This document shows, one piece after another, positions 1 through 9,479 of a stretch of DNA of 15,585 nt (its first letter is position 1; the number at the start of each line of letters is the position of its first letter). The notes under the pieces are model-generated. The model saw only the letters and a program-made list of their open reading frames with translations. It was not told the origin of the DNA and ran no database searches. The translations under genes were made by a program, and so were the position numbers. Source of the stretch: Xanthoparmelia taractica. Its lineage: Eukaryota; Ascomycota; Lecanoromycetes; Lecanorales; Parmeliaceae. The stretch spans positions 1 through 15,585 of the forward strand of contig JANQBS010000535.1 in the NCBI GenBank assembly GCA_033085395.1. The letters are read 5' to 3'.

Positions 1-212
1 TTTTAAAAAATTATATCTTTTTAATCTATTTATAGAATTTTATAATTACATAAGCGTTCGCTTAAGCTTTTTACGTTTTTTAGAATATAAAAAAATATTA
101 CGTAATATATTTATTAAAAACCTAATGGGAGTAAGAGATATCCCATACCTTTTGGTATGGTATTCGAAAAACTAGTCCCATACCATCAAATATACCACAC
201 CTTTCCGACCCG
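1..212. mobile_element. End of a TA-target DNA transposon, family A (partial)
   Basis: The last bases, read on the minus strand from 212, begin CGGGTCGGAAAGGTGTGG and continue for about ten more bases nearly identical to the left end of the element at 5286. A TA follows at 213-214, as expected for a TA target duplication. The subterminal part carries the heptamer CCATACC repeatedly: a hairpin CCATACC-TTTT-GGTATGG at 143-160 and another copy within 177-184. The other end of the element is outside the window. No coding frame is visible. This is a second, diverged member of the same family as element A, inserted in or beside the copia element. Confidence 0.7.
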
Positions 213-777
213 TATTTATAAGTGATAGCGATACGTATATCTAATATAATATTAATATCGACTTCGCTATAAGTTTTAGCTTCGTAGTTTATATTTAAGA
301 AAGAAAAAAATTATTTAAAAAAGACTTTCTAATTAAAGTCTTTCGTAAGAAAAAATATATTTATTATAACTACTACGTTATTAACTTAATATATATATTA
401 TAATATCTATTACTTCGCTAGAATATATCTCAACGTGAACGTTAACTTTTCTTCTATTTATTAATATCTATTACGAGTCTAAGAAAGTCTTCCGTAGACG
501 ACTTTCTATAAAAGGCGATTTCCTTACTAGAAAGAAGTTGAAGAGGCTAGAATACATTAATAGTAGCGCAAGGCTACAGCAGGTACTTATTCTCCGAGCT
601 CTTCATAGAAATACATTATCTTTCTATTTACTTATTACTTGCACTTAGTAGCTGGCTAAATTAGTAGAGAATCTATTAAAATATAAGATAGAACACTTAG
701 TTATATTATTCTAAGTGTGCTATAAAAGACAAGTGCGATCTATCTAAGTAAGGTCACGTGACTTGACGTTTGCCAAG
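213..777 (-). other. Probable copia 3' LTR body, border unresolved
   Basis: This is the stretch beyond the putative LTR start at 879, read on the minus strand. From about 480 on it keeps many CA and TG dinucleotides, unlike the pol regions. No matching LTR is in the window, so the far border and the target duplication cannot be fixed. TATAAAAG occurs at 721-728 and TATAAAAGG near 508, both on the plus strand, opposite to the copia gene, so they are not clear promoter evidence. Positions 213-430 are AT-rich with nothing else recognisable. A plus-strand frame free of stops at about 445-647 resembles no protein known to me. Confidence 0.35.
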
Positions 778-901
778 CCTTGGCATATCACGTAAGCACG
801 CGACTTAACTTTTAACACTTCTCTTCGCACGCCACCAACCCTTGGCATATCACGTAAGCACGCGACTTAACTTTTAACACTTCTCTTCGCACGCTACCAA
901 C
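778..901. repeat. 62-bp tandem duplication at the copia LTR border
   Basis: Two copies, 778-839 and 840-901, differ at a single C/T position near the end of the unit. A third copy starts at 902 but fails after a few bases. On the minus strand each unit contains the purine run GAAGAGAAG directly followed by TGTTAAAAG, which looks like a polypurine tract next to an LTR start. The LTR start would therefore be at 879 or at 817. The unit keeps CA/TG dinucleotides and is hardly affected by RIP. Confidence 0.85.
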
Positions 902-1439
902 CCTTCACTTAAATTATAAGATTCGAAGATCACGACTCGAACGCCGAGTAGCTATCGTGGAATCGTCTTATTATTTTATATAAATGTTTCACTTTTTATT
1001 AAATAACGATTCTCAAAAATAAAAATTTCTCGTTTAATAAATATATATTAGATTTTTATCGAATTATAACTAAAAGATATATATAAGAATAATAAGTAAT
1101 TCAATTGAAAAATAAATCTTCGACGTATATATAATCGATTATAAGATCTCGTGAGAGTTTTCTAAAATATTAATACTTAATAGTAGTAACTAATTATAAT
1201 ATATATTAGAGCGATACGTCTTATAGTATAGATCTATAAGATAATAATAAGACGATAATAAGATATTATTTATTTAATAAAAATAGAAGTAAGTCTCGAA
1301 GAATAAGATTTAATTAATAATTATTACGATATTTAATATCGTGAACTTTTGCTTATTGCGCTATAGTCTATAGAAATTAAGCGAGATATTGCTTCTTTAA
1401 TAGAAGCTACTTTACTTCTTAAAAATAAGATTATAATCG
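880..1439 (-). other. Copia 3' untranslated region
   Basis: This stretch lies between the end of the RNase H frame and the putative polypurine tract at 880-888 (minus strand). It is strongly AT-rich and has no coding frame I can support. A small stem occurs at 931-959: CACG and ACTCG pair with CGAGT and CGTG. It is not a tRNA, because no cloverleaf or TTC loop can be drawn. Nothing else is seen. Confidence 0.5.
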
Positions 1440-2376
1440 ATATTTTAACTCGATTAGAGATTAAAATAACTTGAATTTATTCTTATAAATGTTTCTAATA
1501 AGATTGTTAGCTATTTATTTACTTATTAATATATACTCGAGAGTAATAATATCGATAATAACTTATTCTCGCACGTAATAATATTAAATATTAATATAAT
1601 TAATACGAGTATAAAATTAAGAGTTCTTAGCTAGCGCTATAATATCTTAATTATTATAATAGATAATAATCGCTTAAGCGTATTTAATATTAAAATTAAT
1701 TTAATTTAAAAATTCTCGTAATTAGATTATCTTCTTCGTAGTCTAAGTTTAGTTAATATATTTAACTTCGTAAATCGAAAGAGCGATCGTAGATTAACGC
1801 TTCGAAGATTAATTAATAATAATATTATCTATATTAAAGACGTATTTTAAAGTAAAATATCGAGTATTTTAATCTCTTATTTAGTTCGCGTCTATATAAT
1901 TAATAAACAACTTTAGATCTCTTTTAAATATAAGCTATTAATTCTTAATATTATTAAGATATTAAAAGATTCGTTTAATAGTCTTTTAATAAGATTCGTT
2001 AAAATTTAAATTATATCGAGATTTTATTAAGATAGCGCATATAATAATAAATCGAATATTTAATATAGCGTATATAAGAGATTTAATAGCGAAACTAATA
2101 GATAAGTCGATTCTTTTAAATAATTACGAAGTTATTATTAGCGTTATAGAATTTATCGCTAATTATAGACGTGAGAACTAGCGCTAAATCTAATATATTA
2201 TACTTCATTAAAAATTTCATAATATAATTCTTTTATTCTTAAAGACGAAGAATATAATTAACGCGATCTTTAATAACTAATATATCGAGATAATAGATAC
2301 CCGAATCTAAATTAGTTATCTTAAACTTCTTATTAAGCTTATTCTTAACGATTTAAATATTCTTCTTCTTAAGATT
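1440..2376 (-). pseudogene. Ty1/copia pol relic, 3' part: end of RT plus RNase H
   Basis: This is the minus-strand continuation of the copia polyprotein, downstream of the RT catalytic motif. Starting at 2376, the frame matches the region after YVDD: a Lys-rich helix, then FKITNLDSGIYYLDI, corresponding to the family motif FKMTDLGxxxYYLG. Further on come RSLIYAILNIRF (family GSLMYAMLGTRPD), the RNase H motif YIDAN at 1895-1884 (family YTDADW, first Asp kept) and SKRQSTIALSIYEVKY at 1805-1758 (family SKRQPTVALSSCEAEY). The Asn-Gln / ALAKN block and the C-terminal NKFKLF follow, ending near 1440. Gln codons are mostly TAA/TAG and at least one frameshift is present. It is inactive. Function would have been reverse transcription in a cytoplasmic virus-like particle. 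Confidence 0.9.
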
Positions 2377-2377
2377 A
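2376..2377. repeat. TA target duplication of element B, left
   Basis: TA directly precedes the left inverted repeat of element B; the matching TA is at 14807-14808. If B and one TA are removed, the copia minus-strand frame reads GCT AAT CTT AAG without interruption. This gives an RT segment of the family's usual length after the catalytic motif. Confidence 0.85.
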
Positions 2378-2419
2378 CTCGATAATCCTAGGATATGCAC
2401 AATTAGGGCTAGGGTTAGC
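2378..2419 (+). repeat. Left terminal inverted repeat of element B
   Basis: These 42 bp start CTCGATAATCCTAGGATATG and end in telomere-like steps, TTAGGGCTAGGGTTAGC. The sequence matches the reverse complement of 14748-14806 except for three single-base differences and a 17-bp unit present only on the right. ATCCTAGGAT inside it is a perfect palindrome. Confidence 0.9.
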
Positions 2420-2814
2420 ATCATCAAAATGCCTACATCTCACCAATTGACCTCTGCTCAAGTCGTATCACTATTCAGTGTATTTCTCATTAAAGAATCT
2501 TGCCCGTTAAGTAAAAATTAATAGAATCTCTAAAGATAAGATTATAAAAAGAAAATTAAATAACTATAAAGCTCTATAATTGTATTTCTTATATATAGCG
2601 CTTTAGAACGACTAAACTATGCTAGAAACACGTCTTTATTCGACTTATTAATGAATCTCAGCGCGCGAGATTTATTTAAAAGAATTTAATGCGATAGAGT
2701 AATAAGACGAAGTGTGATGTGAGCCCGTGACGTAACTCTATCTCTTATTAGTCTATGCTACTTATAGTTAATTTAAATAATACTAATAAAGAAGAAGAAG
2801 AAGAAGAAGAGATC
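2420..2814. other. Element B interior, left part
   Basis: Nothing firmly coding is found here. Positions 2390-2515 keep CA/TG and look little touched by RIP. A 30-codon plus-strand frame (2429-2521) starts with ATG and matches no family known to me. It runs antisense to the inferred orientation of B's gene, so it is probably chance. A (GAA)n-type microsatellite lies at 2787-2811, just before the chromovirus insertion. Confidence 0.5.
2787..2811. repeat. GAA/AAG trinucleotide microsatellite
   Basis: About seven AAG units run in a row and end four bases before the GTTAA target duplication of the chromovirus. Confidence 0.85.
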
Positions 2815-2819
2815 GTTAA
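2815..2819. repeat. Target site duplication GTTAA, left
   Basis: GTTAA directly precedes the 5' LTR and is repeated exactly after the 3' LTR at 11544-11548. A 5-bp duplication is the usual size for Ty3/gypsy integrases. It proves that both LTRs belong to one insertion. Confidence 0.95.
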
Positions 2820-2962
2820 TGTCACGGAAAGCGCACTTGCCAAGCCAATCGAGAATAGCCAAGGCAAGTGCTTGGCAGACTGGCTGACTTAGATAGAATT
2901 TTTCAACTTAGAATAATCAAGACTTACACACTTAACTGATCTTATACTTATTTGCTATTATA
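2820..2962 (+). repeat. 5' LTR of the chromovirus (143 bp)
   Basis: It begins TGTCACGGAAAGCG and ends ...TGCTATTATA, where the 3' copy ends in ACA, so the canonical TG...CA ends are inferred. It aligns without gaps to 11401-11543 with 15 differences, 14 of them transitions. A 9-bp inverted repeat, GCACTTGCC (2833-2841) and GGCAAGTGC (2863-2871), lies in its first third. Unlike pol, it keeps many CA/TG dinucleotides, most clearly in its first half. No TATA box is evident. Confidence 0.95.
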
Positions 2963-3373
2963 GTATAATAGCAACGCTTAAATAGCTATTTTTAATTATT
3001 CCAGGAGATCCTTTATTATTGCTTGATCAGTACTTATTGTATTCGTTGAAATAACTCTTCTTCGTGGAGAACTGCATTTTATCTAATGAGATCCGCATAT
3101 AAAATCATCGAAATTCTCACTCGAACGATCGGAATCTCACAGATTTCGTTTAAAAACTCATCAAATCACACTTACTATTATCACTATTATCGCTGCATTA
3201 CTATATTGCTACTATAATAGACTATTACTATCATTTCAAGCACGTTGCCGCCTCTTTTAAACTACTTATCTCATTATCTTTGCTATAAAAGAAAGGAAAT
3301 ATTACACTATTTAGTTACATATATCTTTATATTAATAAAATATCTTTCTTATTAATATAATACTACCTCTCTA
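2963..3373 (+). other. Chromovirus 5' leader
   Basis: This is the untranslated stretch between the LTR and gag. It is less RIP-affected than pol, with many CA dinucleotides at 3000-3290. No sequence directly after the LTR looks like an ordinary tRNA-complementary primer binding site. TATAATAGCAA at 2964-2974 recurs at 11353-11363, inside the other LTR. No coding frame is supported. Confidence 0.6.
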
Positions 3374-3520
3374 TTATCAAGAAGACTACTATTATTCTAT
3401 TTTCGTTATTAAGAAGACTGCTATTATCTTGACTTTATTAGCTCTAAATTCGATCTCTCTTCGTTATCAAGAAGATTATTATTATTCTAACTCCGTTAGC
3501 TCTAAATCCTATTTCTCGAG
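3374..3520 (+). repeat. 58-bp tandem repeat at the start of gag
   Basis: Two nearly full units (3406-3463 and 3464-3520) and a shortened first one (3374-3405) share the core TTATCAAGAAGACTACTATT. The two full units also share TAGCTCTAAAT. A related copy, CTATCAAGAAGACCTTACTA, appears at 11239 in the 3' untranslated region. The repeat blurs where gag begins. Confidence 0.75.
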
Positions 3521-5283
3521 ATATTATTATTTTAATCTTTTAAATAGACGAATTTCTTTATTTCGAGTACGCCTTTATTAATCTTATTTTCGACGATATT
3601 AAATAATTTATTATCGATATCGTTAAGATTAATTTTAGATCTTTAAAGATCGTAAAAGAGATAATTATATTAACTTATAACGTATATATAAGAGCTTATT
3701 TTATATCTATTAAAGCATTAAATTAGTCTACTAGCTAAGTTCTTAATCGATTAATTTTCAAGTCTACTTTAATTAGATTTAAGATTAATATTTAGTCGTT
3801 AAGAAGACTAAGAGAATTATTTTCTATCGATAATATATCTTATTCTTCGCCCTTAAAAAATTCTATTAGAAATTCTCTCGTTATTAACTCTAATTCTAAT
3901 ATTTTAATTAATTCAAACTTTATATCAAATTCTACTTTAAACTTAAGTATAAATTCTACTTTTAAAAATATTTCAAGTAACTCTAATATAGCTAAAAATA
4001 ATAAAATTAATTAATAGAATATTAGCTTTTTATAGCAACAATAAATTACTTTATAAGATCTTCTACGTAGCGTATCTAAATCGCCTAATAAGCGAGAATC
4101 GCCAGAATAAAATAGCGTTAATGCTATAGTAGGAACTACATTAATTAATAGATAAAATACTAATAATATAAGATTTTTTAACTCGATATATGAGAATAAG
4201 TCGATGACTTCCGATGCTTCTTTAATAAAGTATATATCAAAAGAGATCTACTTTCGAGATATATATTTATTTTTGAAGTATACTCGTGACGTAGCTAGCA
4301 TCAAGAGTAATAAGCTCGTTCGTATAAATCTCTAAATATGCTTTAAGGGTTCTACTTTAAAATAATAATTAAGTGAGCTTTTTAATAATAATAAGCGTCT
4401 TATAAAGCTAGAAAATAAATTAAATAAGTCAAAAAGAATACTAATCGAACGATTTAAAGTATCTATTAATGTGACAATTAATTCGTTATTAAAGAAAAGA
4501 TATATCTTGAGGGATATTAATAGTAAGAGAAAGTCTTAAGAATACGTATAAAAGATCTTACGTGCTTCGAAAGATATCGGCTTAATTAGCGTTAAAAATC
4601 AGTTTAATATAATTTATAATAACTTGAATATTAAGCTAAGGCGTAACTTGAGAAGGTTAAAGAATCGAATTATTTTATATAATTTTCTTAAGAAGATAAA
4701 TAATCTTATATATAATTAATAAATCTATGCAAGCAGATATAATTTGAGAATATATAAGTTTTCTATAAGGTCTTCTTAGAATCGTTTAAATTAGAGTAAT
4801 AGTAATAGAGATATTTCTAATTAATATCCATCTCGTATATAATAGCAATTCTCTTAGTAATCTCGACCTCAAAGTATAAATCCTAATAATTAATATTAGC
4901 GATCTTACTTTTAATCTTTTCGCTAGCTTAATAATTAATATAAGAATTAAAACGCTTAATTAACTTAGTTATTTTCTCGTTAATATAATAATTAAAATAT
5001 TTATTTAAACTCGTAGCAAAACGCTTAGCAAATACCTCGTTAGCCTCTGCAAATCGTTACTTTAAACGTATTAAATTCGATCTTAAATCGATCTTTTATT
5101 GATAGTTAGCAATCGTAGTTTTCTTTAAGATTAATTTAAGGTTTTTAGTAAAATTTTTCTCTTAGATTAATCTAAGGCTTTTAGTAAAGTAATTAAAGAT
5201 CTTAATTTAATGCTATAAATCGTTCAAAAGTAGCTACTTATTAGATCTCTATTATTAACGAAAATATTAAGTTAAAATATAAT
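3475..5283 (+). pseudogene. gag relic (capsid/nucleocapsid part)
   Basis: About 600 codons can be read in one frame whose only stops are TAA and TAG. I saw no TGA, which is the pattern of RIP-hit Gln/Trp codons. The first third is Asn/Ser-rich. The middle (about 4150-4700) is Lys/Leu/Arg-rich with the helical character of fungal Gag capsid domains, including CFKGSTL and NLNIKLRRNLRRLK. The last third (4740-5220) becomes very Gln/Asn/Ser-rich, as in fungal gypsy Gag tails, with a nine-residue direct repeat LRLIQGFQQ at 5130-5190. No CCHC zinc knuckle is visible. The start codon is uncertain because ATG readily becomes ATA. The frame runs up to the element A insertion at 5284. Confidence 0.75.
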
Positions 5284-5285
5284 TA
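5284..5285. repeat. TA target duplication of element A, left
   Basis: TA precedes CGGGCCGG. The partner TA is at 6467-6468, directly after the right inverted repeat. Confidence 0.85.
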
Positions 5286-5303
5286 CGGGCCGGAAAGGTC
5301 TGG
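5286..5303 (+). repeat. Left terminal inverted repeat of element A
   Basis: Its 18 bp pair with 6449-6466. The inner 12 bp (GGAAAGGTCTGG after CGGGCC) match exactly. The three mismatches in the outer six are G/A or C/T, as RIP would give. Confidence 0.85.
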
Positions 5304-6098
5304 TATATTTGATGGGATATTTCATATCATACCGTATTATTTCATATCATGAAAGGGTATTATGAAAGAATTATATTAGATCACTTATAAAGATATGAGA
5401 TAAGAAATTACTAATATCATGAAATGGTCAAGAAAATTTCTGATATATGTAGGGGTATTTCATGATATAGATTATTTCCTATATTAGGTGGCGGATAAGA
5501 TAAGAAATACTTCTTACGCTGACTACTAGCATTAATGTAGACCCTCGTTTTACGAATCTATATACATTAAACATTAGTAATAACTAGAATAATAACTAGA
5601 ATTTATATATCTTAGTTAAAGTTATTGATAGATTTTTCCCTTATCTTTTAACAGCGTTCTGTTTCTTCGAATTATATTAGCTTTTTTAAAAGTTCTCGTT
5701 GATTAAGCTGACGCGAATCTTATTAAGAAGCTCTTATAAGGATAGTTAAATAATATGCGTTATATAGGAAACATGTTTAAGACTCTCCGTATTCTGCTCT
5801 TTAAGATCAAGTAAATTATTAAATCTTTATATTATTTATACGAAGCGTTTAACTTTAATAACTAAGAATATATAATTATAAAGAACGATCGTAAATTCTT
5901 TTTATAATGCGAAGAAAGAAGGGAAAAATTTGCTATCGTAGAATAAATAGTAGATTACTATTATAGTTAGCGTGTTAATAATTCTTCTAATAATTAAATT
6001 GAATTAAATGCACTAGTAGCAGTAGAAATAGTTCGCTAAGCCCTAGATAATTGCGAAGGCCTTTCGTAACACGATATCAAATGCGATAGCGAGCTTAG

Positions 6099-6210
6099 CT
6101 TAATAACGTGATAATGAAGTGGAGTGATGATAATGGCGATAATAAAGTGGAGTGATGGCTATAATAATAGCTAGAATACTTAATAACGTGATAATGAAGT
6201 GAAGTGATGG
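6099..6210. repeat. Direct repeats inside element A, 80 bp apart
   Basis: CTTAATAACGTGATAATGAAG followed by TGRAGTGATG occurs at 6099-6129 and again at 6179-6209. A related AATAAAGTGGAGTGATGGCT lies between them. This is a degraded tandem array near the right end of the element. Confidence 0.75.
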
Positions 6211-6448
6211 CTAGAATAATGACTAGAATACGTTCGCAAGATTCTATATAGAGTAATTTCTTCTATATATAGTATATTTCTCATACCCCTGCATATAATA
6301 TGAGATACCCCTACATATATTAGAAATTTCTCAAATTATTTCATAATACCAGTACGTCTCTTAGATTATTTCATAAAAATCAAATGATATGATCTTAATA
6401 TCATATTATATCATGATATGGTATCGACACCTTATATCCCAGACTATC

Positions 6449-6466
6449 CCAGACCTTTCCGATTCG
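6449..6466 (-). repeat. Right terminal inverted repeat of element A
   Basis: CCAGACCTTTCCGATTCG is followed by TA at 6467-6468. It is the counterpart of 5286-5303. Confidence 0.85.
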
Positions 6467-6468
6467 TA

Positions 6469-6930
6469 AATATAATAAATAAGCTTAAAGTTCGAACTAT
6501 TAGAAAGAAAATATTAATATCAAATATTCTTACTTTACAGGCGAAGATTAATATAGAAATAAGATATATTATGCTAATTCTAAGTATAATCCTAAGCTTT
6601 CTATATAGTCTAATAATTAATTTATTAGCTTTATAAAGATTGAAACCTATTATCGAAATTATTAAGAATTCTTCTCATTTAAGATCAAATTATATAAGCA
6701 TTTACGTATTTATTCTAAAAAGCATATCTATATTAACGAAGTAGTACTAATAAAGTCTTTTAACTCTTTTAACTCCGCTAATAAGTAACTAGCAAAGTCT
6801 TTCGCTAATAAGTAATCAAAAATTATTAAATTTATCGCTTCTAATTAGAATTTGGAAAATAGTTTTATCTTTTAAAGTTAAACTTATACTATAATTAAGA
6901 TTAAACTCGATTCTACTAATTAGAAGAATA
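6469..6930 (+). pseudogene. Linker with a C2H2-like zinc finger between gag and protease
   Basis: One frame continues from the element A junction into the protease. At 6642-6716 it reads like a C2H2 finger: positions for Cx2C fall at 6651 and 6660 (both now Tyr, TAT, from TGT by RIP). Twelve residues on is an intact His at 6699, and three residues later another Tyr at 6711 (former His or Cys). The spacing Cx2Cx12Hx3[H/C] is exact, with EFFSFKIKLYKHLR in between. Fungal gypsy polyproteins can carry such a finger at this place. The gag frame on the left does not join this one even after element A is removed, so a frameshift, either programmed or mutational, lies near the junction. Confidence 0.65.
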
Positions 6931-7726
6931 AAGTTTATATTAATATCGAATATAATATAAGCTTAATATATAGATTATAGCATTTTTAGTAATATTCGAA
7001 TATAGCTATTTTTAAGATAATAATATTTTTGCGAGTGCGTGAAATTAATGCTTCTAAGCACGAGACTTCGGAGTACATTACGTAAGATATCTATCTTTCT
7101 GAAATTAATAATCAAGATCGAAGAGTGCTTGCATATCTACGCAGAGAATTATATATTATCGATAACTTACGTGTCAAAATACTTATTATAAATAATATTA
7201 TTAAGCCTAAAGAAATTATTATTAATGTAATTAATAAGAAAGTAAAAATTAATAGTTATAGCATTACAGTTAATATTATTGCTCGGCCTTAAGGCGAATT
7301 TATGCGAAGAAAGATTTATATTAAATTATCTATTTTCGTGTTTCCGCACAGCCAGATAATTCTATTAATTAAGAAAATTAATCTATCTAACGATCGTGAT
7401 TTCTTATTTAAGCCAGCAGTGCAGACGAATTTAATAATATTCGCTTATTTAATTAATTATATAATAACTAAGATTCTAATTTAAAACGAGGCTAATATAT
7501 TTATTTAAATTTCAAGAAAATTAAGACTTAAGAATATTTTCGAAATAAACTACGAAAATTACTTTTAAATTAATATTGAATTTAAATTCGTCTTAATAAA
7601 AATAGTTGTAAATTTAAATATAAACTTAAGCTTAAATTAATTAACTTCCTTGCTAGCTAAAGAGACTAAGCTATTAAATAAAGTTATGATTTTGAGAATA
7701 TATAGACTAGAACTACATTAATCGAT
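6931..7726 (+). pseudogene. Retropepsin-like protease relic
   Basis: The active-site region at 6936-6965 reads YINIEYNISL, where the family has CIDTGxGxSL. The catalytic D-T-G at 6942-6950 is now N-I-E, consistent with TGAT to TAAT. The typical fungal gypsy continuation follows in the same frame: REINASKHETSEYI from 7038, LRRELYIIDNL near 7130-7170, then RRKIYIK at 7305. The stop-free segment 7302-7484 contains NDRDFLFKP, and ISRKLRLKNIFEINYEN follows at about 7510-7560. In the family this domain cleaves the Gag-Pol polyprotein. TAA codons interrupt it at 7290 and 7482 among other places. Between about 7575 and 7727 the readable frame changes, so there is an indel here. Confidence 0.88.
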
Positions 7727-8690
7727 CTAGTTAACGAATTCTTATAGATCTAATAAGATATCGACTTTATTAAAATATTAGAAGAGAAATAAATAAAGCT
7801 TTCACTTAGGAATAACTAGTAAATTAAGATTAATAAAAAAGCTAAAATCTATTTCTTAAGTATACGAGATTAAGAAGTAATCGATAAAGTCTTTAATAAG
7901 CTACACGAATAGAAAAGACTTAAATAAATCAAGAATTCTATATTCTTCTTCTATCCGATATTTGTTATATATAAAACACTATTTAATAATATTATCAAGA
8001 AAAGATTTAATAATTAATATTTAAGGTTTAAATAATTTACTACTTCTAGATACTTATTTAATGCCTCTTTAATAGAATATAATTAAGATGCTAGCTAATT
8101 GTAATTTTATTTTAATAATCGATATTACTTCGTTTTTCTATTAATAACGAGTGTATTTAAATTATCGCTATATATAGAATATTATAAGTCATAGAGATTA
8201 GAAAATCTTTAATGTTTTAATTATAAGTTATATAAATTCGATTATATATATTTAACGTTAAATTAATAAGATCTTGCGATATATTCTTAACGTAAAAGTC
8301 TACGTTAATAATATAATTTACGAGTATTAGAATATTTTAATAGCACTTGCAAGATCTTCGCTAGCTATTTAAGCTTTTCGTGAAATTTAATATTATTATT
8401 TCTTCTACGAAAGTCTTTTTAGAATATTCGAATATTAATTTATTAGATAAAAAAGTTAATTTCTTTAACTTAATTTCATTAGAAGATAAGCTTAAAGTTA
8501 TTTTAAACTTATAATATCTTAGCATCTTAAAAAAACTCGAGTATTACTTAGAATTAATCGATTACTTGCGTTAATACGTCTATTTCTATATATAATTAAT
8601 ATAATTCTTATAAAAGCTTAAAATACTATTTTTTAAAGAAGTATCGAACGTTAAACGTTAGAGAAAGCAATACTTTTTTAGAATAGAGCT
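7727..8690 (+). pseudogene. Ty3/gypsy reverse transcriptase relic
   Basis: This domain would copy element RNA into DNA. Motifs in order are: NKKAKIYFLSIRDQEVIDK and FNKLHEQKRL near 7835-7920, PIFVIYKT near 7955-7978, then after a frame change GLNNLLLLDTYLMPLQ (8025-8080), IIDITSFFYQ, SHRDQKIFNV and NSIIYIQRQINKILR. The catalytic YVDD is YVNN at 8301-8312, both Asp lost. From 8317 the frame changes again and continues HLQDLRQLFKLF, TKVFLEYSNINLL, LEDKLKVILNLQ and LEYYLELIDYLRQYV. Gln and Trp codons are mostly stops. The enzyme would be inactive from the active-site changes alone. Confidence 0.93.
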
Positions 8691-9479
8691 ATCTATAGCG
8701 TTAAAGAAGCAATTAACTTCTTTCCAGCTTCTTTAAGAAGCACTATCTTAATTAATAATTTTAATATATTTTAATAATACTCGAATTTTATAAATTAACT
8801 TAAATATCTTAAGAAAGTTTAATTTCGAGGCGATAGTCTTTTATATTAAAGTAGATAAAAGTAAAAATAAATAATCTTCTCGTGTAGAGACGAAGTCTAT
8901 TTTTTTTCTATTAAGGCTTTTAATTATAGTAGAGAGAAATTATTAATCTATCGAATTAAAGATTATTAATCTTATTTGATATCTAAAGAAAATAAGATAT
9001 ATAATCAAATCTTTAAAGTATTCTATAAGAATATAGATCGATTATTCTATTATTATTAATATTATAAAGCAAAATTCGATTGTCTCAATCACATTAATAA
9101 TGCGAATAAATATTCGTTTGATTCGAGCTACTCAATTCTTAAGATAGTTTAATCTAGCCGTCTCTTATAAGCCTAACAAAGAGCATATTATATCTAATGC
9201 TCTATTAAGGCTTATAAGTCTAAATAAGGATAATTCGCTATCTTATTATTATTCGAAGTTAAATACTCTCTATATTTTTACTGCAAGTTTAATAGAAATA
9301 AGTACTTTATTTTATAAGAAATATATTTAAGACTATTAATAAGATAATTATTAAAAAAGAATTTCTATATAGCTAGATATTAATAATTGTCTTAGCGAGA
9401 ACGTAGCTTCTTTATCTTTCGTGCGAAAAAAGCATCTCTTTACTATAGATATTAATCTCTATTTTTCGTCTCGATCGAA
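8691..9479 (+). pseudogene. RNase H domain relic
   Basis: It continues in the RT frame. QINLNILRKFNFEAIVFYIK at 8791-8850 corresponds to the family's FIDLDASKxFGFGAxVYHVK. The two Asp of I-D-L-D are Asn at 8797-8799 and 8803-8805. LRLLIIVERNY is the family's SRLLxxAERNY. IDYS at 9037-9048 is TDHS with Asp kept at 9040-9042. IKQNSIVS and IRLIRATQFLRQF follow, then KPNKEHIISNALLRL ends the domain at about 9213 (family KPGKxHxxPDALSRL). The role would be removal of the RNA strand during reverse transcription. The tail up to 9479 is the usual tether to the integrase. Confidence 0.92.

Larger units (their letters stand above)
5286..6466. mobile_element. Element A: 1181-bp TA-target transposon, probably non-autonomous
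   Basis: Its 18-bp terminal inverted repeats (CGGGCCGGAAAGGTCTGG and its counterpart) are flanked by TA. Subterminal motifs are arranged symmetrically: TATGTAGGGGTAT near 5446-5458, its inverted forms at 6281-6296 and 6302-6318, and several ATTTCATA/ATATCATGATAT units near both ends. Such repeated subterminal motifs often serve as transposase binding sites. No transposase frame is visible and the length is short, so it is probably a non-autonomous derivative mobilised in trans. It keeps clearly more CA/TG than the chromovirus around it, which suggests a later insertion. A relative ends at 212. The host frame shows gag on its left and the finger/protease region on its right. Confidence 0.85.

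Noticed and set aside
721..728. TATAAAAG as a promoter
   Set aside because: It is on the plus strand, opposite to the copia gene, with no plus-strand gene downstream and no LTR structure to support it.
931..959. Stem resembling a tRNA arm
   Set aside because: Only one stem forms; no cloverleaf, anticodon arm or T-loop sequence.
2018..2180. Long stop-free plus-strand frame
   Set aside because: It is antisense to the copia RT/RNase H segment, whose minus-strand motifs are clear.
2400..2419. Telomere-like TTAGGG/TAGGG steps
   Set aside because: Only a few imperfect steps, and they are part of the inverted repeat of element B at both ends, so this is not a telomere or an interstitial telomere array.
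6099..6210. CRISPR-like spaced repeats in element A
   Set aside because: Only two main copies, the 'spacer' contains a related repeat, and the context is a fungal transposon.
6418..6636. ATG-started plus-strand open frame of 72 codons
   Set aside because: It begins inside the right end of element A and crosses into the chromovirus. The frame that carries the finger and protease motifs here is a different one, so this is a chance chimera.
8191..8300. Possible zinc knuckle (CFNY...) as in LINE ORF1
   Set aside because: It lies in another frame of the RT domain; the neighbouring frame gives the unmistakable RT motif series ending in YVNN.
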